The position numbers were made by a program, and so were the translations under genes. From Scytonema sp. UIC 10036 (lineage in GTDB: Bacteria > Cyanobacteriota > Cyanobacteriia > Cyanobacteriales > Nostocaceae): a DNA stretch of 12,714 nucleotides. The stretch lies in contig NZ_WJFC01000293.1 in the NCBI RefSeq assembly GCF_009725235.1, positions 1 to 12,714 of the forward strand, given 5' to 3'. The notes below the pieces were generated by a model. It was not told where the DNA came from and ran no database searches. It saw only the letters and a program-made list of their open reading frames with translations. Below are positions 11,414 to 12,714 of the stretch, piece by piece (position 1 is the first letter of the stretch; the number at the start of each line of letters is the position of its first letter).

Positions 11414-12078
11414 ACTTAACCTTCGCGAACGCACTCTTCAATTTACGAGCTCTTAAGGTAAGGCAGAGAGCAGAGGGTATGAGGCAGAAGGAGAGAAAAA
11501 GTTTTAAATTATGCCCCTTTGCCTTCTGACGAGCGCACTTCTACCTTACACAATCTAATTTCACCTTACCCTTCACACTTTCTTGAGTCCTCTATTGCCC
11601 ATCCTAGTTTGATCCCCAAATTTTGCCTCATTGTCTTCAACTTCTTTTAGGGATTGAAAAATTTTGTTTTCTTTTTTTTACATACCGCAATACTAATCAA
11701 ATTCTTCTCAACGAAGTTATTAGCAAAAATCGAAAAAACTTTTGCTTTAAGTAAAAGTCATTTTACTCAATCTAATCCAAGTTAAATCTTAATGTCTTTA
11801 ATAACTGACTGAATTTTTATAACAAAATTAATATATTTTGATATAATTTTATATATTTAGTAACATAATCAAATAAAAACAGTATTTTTACCAAAAACAA
11901 CAAAAGTTTTCACTTAAAGTATAAAATTAATTAGATAAAAGGGAGAATAACCATAAATATACGGAAAAGGCACATTTCCCATTAATGTTACGTCCATTGT
12001 TGATAATCAGTAGTAAAGTTTAGTTACAGTGTTGTGTAGCCGTTAGCAGTTAGTCATTCCGATCCACTACTCACCACT

Positions 12079-12107
12079 GTACGGGTGCAAGGCCGCCGCG
12101 CCCCTAC
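12079..12107. repeat. imperfect palindromic repeat (GTACGGGTGC...GCGCCCCTAC)
   Basis: Arms 12079-12088 and 12098-12107 pair at 8 of 10 positions around a GC-rich AAGGCCGCC centre, in striking contrast to the AT-rich surroundings. It resembles a dispersed GC-rich palindrome common in cyanobacteria. It is followed by ACTAAC/CCAACC-type heptamer-like words up to about 12135. Confidence 0.6.
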
Positions 12108-12164
12108 TAACAACTAACCACCAACCAATAACCAAAAGAAATTTTCTGCCTTAGGAGCTTGACC

Positions 12165-12677
12165 ATGCGACGTTTACTATCAACTTTAGCCATAACTAGC
12201 TGTTTGCTGGCAAGTGTTCCAGCGATCGCGTTAGCGGAAGGCTTACCCGGATTCACACTATTTAGTGGTGTCAAAGGTGAAAACCAACTACCCTTCCGAT
12301 TAGATTTTGGCGGACAAACCAATGGCTGGGATCGCTATCGGTTAAAAATCCCCAATAAAAAGCTCAAAAGAGCGGTTGCACAATTTGTCATCAGTTATCC
12401 CAATTACTACAAAGGAACATTCGATCCCAAGAAGATGGAAATTCGGGTCAAAGGTAAAGCAGTTCCCCTTTCTGAAGTCAAGTGGGACAAAGAAAATCAC
12501 GTAATTACAATGTATCCCGAAGAGCCAGTACCAGCAGGTAGCAATGTGGAATTGATTCTCTCTAACGTAAAAAACCCTGCATCGGGTGGAATGTTTTACT
12601 TCAATTGCCTCATTCAATCCTCTGGAGATGTACCGCTCTCCCAGTACCTAGGAACGTGGATTCTCAGCATCAGCTAG
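12165..12677 (+). CDS. secreted DUF2808-domain protein
   Basis: A 170-residue protein with a clear Sec signal peptide: MRRLL basic start, hydrophobic core STLAITSCLLASVPAIA and an ALA cleavage site after residue 24 (ALA-EG). The mature part, beginning EGLPGFTLFSGV, has the pattern of the cyanobacterial DUF2808 family: LDFGG (about 47-51), a region around DRYRLKIP, FDPKKMEIRV and VPAGSNVELILSNVKNP. Such proteins are predicted periplasmic or cell-envelope proteins of unknown role. The ATG at 12165 has AGGAG (12153-12157) 7 nt upstream; an in-frame TTG at 12159 is rejected. It appears to be a lone gene with a long AT-rich leader region. Confidence 0.88.
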   Translation: MRRLLSTLAITSCLLASVPAIALAEGLPGFTLFSGVKGENQLPFRLDFGGQTNGWDRYRLKIPNKKLKRAVAQFVISYPNYYKGTFDPKKMEIRVKGKAVPLSEVKWDKENHVITMYPEEPVPAGSNVELILSNVKNPASGGMFYFNCLIQSSGDVPLSQYLGTWILSIS

Positions 12678-12714
12678 GGAGCAGGCAGTAGGGAATAGGG
12701 AATTATTTTTAACC

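Larger units (their letters stand above)
11294..12164. other. long non-coding region, repeat-bearing then AT-rich
   Basis: About 870 bp between divergent pntAA and the DUF2808 gene. Bases about 11450-11600 hold degenerate G/A-rich repeats (AAGGTAAGGCAGAG..., with CAGAAGG/CCTTCTG able to pair). Bases about 11640-12000 are very AT-rich and have no gene; many TATAAT-like words occur there (for example 11842-11847), but composition alone predicts them. Bases 12023-12140 hold further repeats. Promoters for both flanking genes must lie here. I see no RNA gene that I can support. Confidence 0.6.

Overview
The window looks like chromosomal DNA of a filamentous, probably heterocyst-forming cyanobacterium (Nostocales-like). 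The reasons are a petN gene (cytochrome b6f), a CcmK carboxysome shell gene, a pntA split into two genes, a cyanobacteria-specific DUF2808 secreted protein, about ten HIP1 octamers (GCGATCGC), and several families of heptamer tandem repeats (STRRs) and palindromic repeats typical of this group. No rRNA, tRNA or CRISPR array was seen.

Layout. Bases 31-1090 (minus strand): a four-helix membrane protein whose end overlaps the start of a DEDDh 3'-5' exonuclease. Bases 1195-1462 (plus): petN (29 codons) followed after 7 nt by a small one-helix membrane protein. Bases 1676-2014 (minus): a stand-alone CcmK paralogue with an unusual pore sequence. Bases 2144-4135 (plus): a full-length Rpn-type PD-(D/E)XK nuclease gene followed by two tandem copies of its 3' third. 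Bases 4136-4405: a decayed fourth copy interrupted by a 163-bp MITE-like element. Bases 4433-6976 (minus): a large STAND-type NTPase with TPR repeats. A further Rpn C-terminal scrap lies at 7119-7172, so the NTPase gene is bracketed by Rpn debris. Bases 7323-7853 (plus): a small tyrosine-phosphatase-like protein. Bases 8203-11293 (minus): the pntAA-pntAB-pntB transhydrogenase operon, with both gaps filled by heptamer repeats. Bases 11294-12164: a long AT-rich non-coding stretch, then a secreted DUF2808 protein (12165-12677).

The most interesting part is 2144-4135. The Rpn gene has an in-frame internal ATG (2858) preceded at 9 nt by GAGGAG. The same signal is kept in both downstream cassettes (ATGs at 3357 and 3863). 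The three predicted short proteins are 82, 86 and 90 residues. They differ in length only because a four-residue unit, GI(E/K)(K/Q/R), occurs once, twice and three times. This matches the gene-within-gene RpnL (toxin)/RpnS (antitoxin) organisation reported for E. coli Rpn phage-defence proteins, where the four-residue repeat number in the dimerisation helix varies. Here the variation appears as a tandem ladder of stand-alone antitoxin-like cassettes, separated by terminator-like hairpins. They could be extra antitoxins, a donor reservoir for switching the 3' end of the nuclease gene, or both. With the neighbouring STAND-TPR gene, the 2.1-7.2 kb segment looks like a small defence islet between photosynthesis and redox housekeeping genes. 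That reading is inference.
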